Positions 62,224-64,000 of a stretch of DNA of 64,000 nucleotides are shown one piece after another. The stretch covers positions 478,651 to 542,650 of the forward strand of contig NZ_LT800499.1 in NCBI RefSeq assembly GCF_900166625.1, read 5' to 3'. Numbering within the stretch: the stretch's first letter is position 1; every line of letters starts with the position of its first letter. The position numbers were made by a program, and so were the translations under genes. The DNA comes from Halobacillus massiliensis. Lineage in GTDB: Bacteria > Bacillota > Bacilli > Bacillales > Halobacillaceae. The notes beneath the pieces are model-generated. The model was not told the origin of the DNA and searched no databases. It saw only the letters and a program-made list of their open reading frames with translations.

Positions 62224-63471
62224 ATGATGAAGTTTCCGAGCCAGGAAAAATTAGAAAAATATGCCGAGCTTGCCCTGAAAACAGGAGTGAATTTGCAAGA
62301 GGATCAGCGTCTGATGATCAACTCTACAGTCGAAGGAGCTCTGTTTACAAGAATTGTGGCAAGAAAAGCCTATGAGATGGGAGCTAAGGATGTAAACGTA
62401 GTATGGGCAGATGATGAATTGTCCCGTCTTCGTTATGAAAATGCGGATACAGAAGTACTAAAAACAGTGCCTGAATGGGAGCAGAAAATGTTTGATTTCT
62501 TCGGAGAAGAAGGTGCGGCTGTTTTATCGATCCGCTCAACCGATCCTGACTTGTTAAAAGGAATCGATGCAGGGAAAATAGCTGCCGCTAACAAAGCAAG
62601 AGCAGAAGCAATGTCGAACTTCCGCAGTTATACAATGAATGACCGTATTCAGTGGAGCATTATCAGCATCCCTATTCCGGCATGGGCAAAAAAAATATTC
62701 CCAAATGAAACAGAAGAGGAAGCCATAGACAAGCTTTGGGAAGAGATCTTCAGCATTGTCCGTGTGGATCAGGAAGATCCTGTGGCTGCATGGGAAAAAC
62801 ACAACGCTACACTGGATAAAGTGGGTAAATATTTAAATGATAAGCAATATAAAAAGCTTGTCTACAATGCTCCGGGAACGGAACTGGAAGTAGAGCTTCC
62901 GAAGTCTCATATTTGGAAAGGCGGCGCGTCAAAAACCGAGAAACAACAGGTTACCTTTAACCCGAACATGCCGACAGAAGAAGTGTTTACCGCTCCACAT
63001 AAATACGGTGTTAATGGTCATGTGTCGAGCACTAAACCATTAAATTATGGCGGCAACGTTATTGATAATTTCACACTCACATTCAAAGATGGTAAAGTCG
63101 TGGACTTTAAGGCAGAGCATGGAGAAGAAACGCTTCGTCATCTTCTGGATACGGATGAAGGTTCAAAACACTTAGGGGAAATGGCGCTTGTTCCTCATGA
63201 ATCACCCATCTCCCAGTCAGGTCTGATTTTTTATAATACACTTTATGATGAAAATGCCTCCTGCCATCTGGCCTTAGGAAAAGCCTACCCGAACAATGTG
63301 GAAGGTGGGTCTGACATGAGTAACGAAGAACTGGATAAAAACGGTGTCAACGACAGCCTGAGCCACGTAGATTTTATGATGGGATCAGGTGAACTCGACA
63401 TCGATGGTTATCTTGAAGATGGCACGAAAGAAGCAGTTATGAGAAAAGGAAGCTGGGCGATTGAGTTTTAA
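62224..63471 (+). CDS. Aminopeptidase, M29 family (AmpS/PepS-like)
   Basis: A 415-aa cytosolic metallo-aminopeptidase. QEKLEKYAELALKTGVNLQE opens the M29 fold. Family blocks follow: NMPTEEVFTAPHKYGVNGHV (about residues 244-263, with a metal-binding Glu), GEMALVPHESPISQSGLIFY, NTLYDENASCHLALG and NDSLSHVDFMMGSGELDIDG (His and Asp ligands). GAGGAGAG precedes the ATG; the ATG one codon on is also usable. The gene is monocistronic. Confidence 0.88.
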   Translation: MMKFPSQEKLEKYAELALKTGVNLQEDQRLMINSTVEGALFTRIVARKAYEMGAKDVNVVWADDELSRLRYENADTEVLKTVPEWEQKMFDFFGEEGAAVLSIRSTDPDLLKGIDAGKIAAANKARAEAMSNFRSYTMNDRIQWSIISIPIPAWAKKIFPNETEEEAIDKLWEEIFSIVRVDQEDPVAAWEKHNATLDKVGKYLNDKQYKKLVYNAPGTELEVELPKSHIWKGGASKTEKQQVTFNPNMPTEEVFTAPHKYGVNGHVSSTKPLNYGGNVIDNFTLTFKDGKVVDFKAEHGEETLRHLLDTDEGSKHLGEMALVPHESPISQSGLIFYNTLYDENASCHLALGKAYPNNVEGGSDMSNEELDKNGVNDSLSHVDFMMGSGELDIDGYLEDGTKEAVMRKGSWAIEF

Positions 63472-63577
63472 TTTGTAAGAGACTGTTTTGCTCAGGCCGG
63501 GAATCTTTCCCTTGCCTCGCTTTTCTCAATGGTAAGGTGATAGAGAAAGGGCTGATCCGTTTATCGAGTAAGAAAAA

Positions 63578-63818
63578 AGCGGCTGGGAAATAGCTCGCTT
63601 TCCACGGGGAGCCGGTGAGCTAGCTCGTTACACTCGCGGATCTCACCCTGGCTCTTCTCCCTGCAGGAGTCTCGCCATTTCCCAACCGCTTTATTATTGG
63701 TGGTATAAACGGAGCGCTGTAGTTTCAGTAAATGCTATTTAGGAAATGATCTTTTCTTACTCAGTGTTCCGTTACTCCTAGTAAACGCAAAGGGCCAGGG
63801 GAAACGGCGAGACTCCTA
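63578..63818. repeat. Composite intergenic repeat, locus 4 (A6, IR, truncated B4)
   Basis: A6 is reversed (63578-63690; ends AGCGGCTGGGAAAT/ATTTCCCAACCGCT). The IR module is AACGGAGCG (63708) to TGTTCCGTT (63773). B4 is forward (63792-63818) and stops after GGCGAGACTCCTA. Locus 2 continues TGGGAGG at that point, while here unrelated sequence begins, which then leads to a transposase-like gene end. The gap from 63472 to 63577 holds nothing else that I can see. Confidence 0.85.
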
Positions 63819-64000
63819 CCATGAAAATAAAGTTCTATAATATGGAAAAATGGCAATACTAAAGTAGACGCAGCTCATTCTTCTTTTTTCGAGGAGAGCG
63901 TCTTATACAAATGGCTAGTGAGTTGGAGGGTGGAGTTAAGATACCTTTGGTTCCTCAATCGTCACGGTGTAACCTAAACCCTCTAACCTACGCAATGAGT
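63819..64000. mobile_element. End of an insertion sequence, partial
   Basis: The left boundary is inferred from the break in repeat B4 after 63818. From there AT-rich DNA leads to the stop codon of a minus-strand frame that runs off the window. The far end and the target duplication are outside, so the IS family cannot be named. Confidence 0.5.
63936..64000 (-). CDS. Probable transposase, C-terminal fragment
   Basis: The last 20 codons of a minus-strand gene end SLRRLEGLGYTVTIEEPKVS and stop. A closing L-x-x-L-G-Y-x-V-T stretch is common at the C-terminus of several DDE transposases, and the location inside an interrupted repeat supports this. It is too short for a firm family call. Confidence 0.4.
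   Translation of the reverse strand, partial: SLRRLEGLGYTVTIEEPKVS

Overview
The window reads as chromosome of a low-GC, spore-forming Bacillaceae bacterium. Several loci match Bacillus subtilis gene order: treP-treA-treR, ypmR-ypmS, liaI-liaH-liaF-liaS-liaR, and an htrB-type protease divergent from cssRS. Other typical signs are Shine-Dalgarno sites close to AGGAGG, frequent TTG and GTG starts, a SAM-I riboswitch and a likely Sda-type sporulation inhibitor. Many proteins are acidic, and metX plus a short hom recall the halophilic genera (Halobacillus, Virgibacillus, Oceanobacillus). The genus is an inference. I see no tRNA, rRNA, CRISPR array or prophage.

Layout. 0-7.7 kb: the start of a nicotinamidase-like gene, an MFS exporter, the trehalose PTS operon with two perfect TreR boxes, a DUF6933 gene and a persulfide dioxygenase/rhodanese with a CstR-type operator. 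7.8-16.9 kb: an NprR/PlcR-type peptide receptor that overlaps a 38-aa exported pro-peptide gene, aconitase, an MhqR-controlled dioxygenase, an XRE-PAS regulator followed by a 52-aa Sda-like gene, a TRIC channel, cysteine synthase and ypmS/ypmR. 17-28.7 kb: a nuclease-helicase of the DinG/XPD class, an OFA transporter, bioY, a PQQ-type sugar dehydrogenase, an M24 peptidase and the lia cell-envelope stress operon. 29-39.7 kb: an RQC-minor-like DNA-binding protein, a DUF4166 protein, tryptophan dioxygenase, a lipoprotein, metX-hom behind a SAM riboswitch, two flavoproteins and a TetR regulator. 39.8-50.4 kb: rarD, a Rieske oxidoreductase, a MarR-MFS pair, methionine gamma-lyase, a stand-alone EIIA(Glc) with sucrose-6-phosphate hydrolase, niaR and cardiolipin synthase. 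50.4-64 kb: an 82-bp minisatellite, htrB/cssRS, a thioesterase, a Fur-controlled ferric iron ABC operon, an alanine/sodium symporter, an ABC-F ATPase, an M29 aminopeptidase, and the end of an insertion sequence.

Themes. Carbon entry: TreP lacks an EIIA domain and the window holds a free EIIA. Sulfur: cysK, metX, hom, methionine gamma-lyase and the persulfide dioxygenase. Envelope stress: Lia and Css.

The two least explained items are the receptor/pro-peptide pair at 7.8-9.2 kb and a composite intergenic repeat. The repeat has two related hairpin modules, A and B, joined by an AACGGAACA inverted-repeat module, and it occurs at four loci, twice in each orientation. The outer stems of A and B differ in sequence but keep their pairing.
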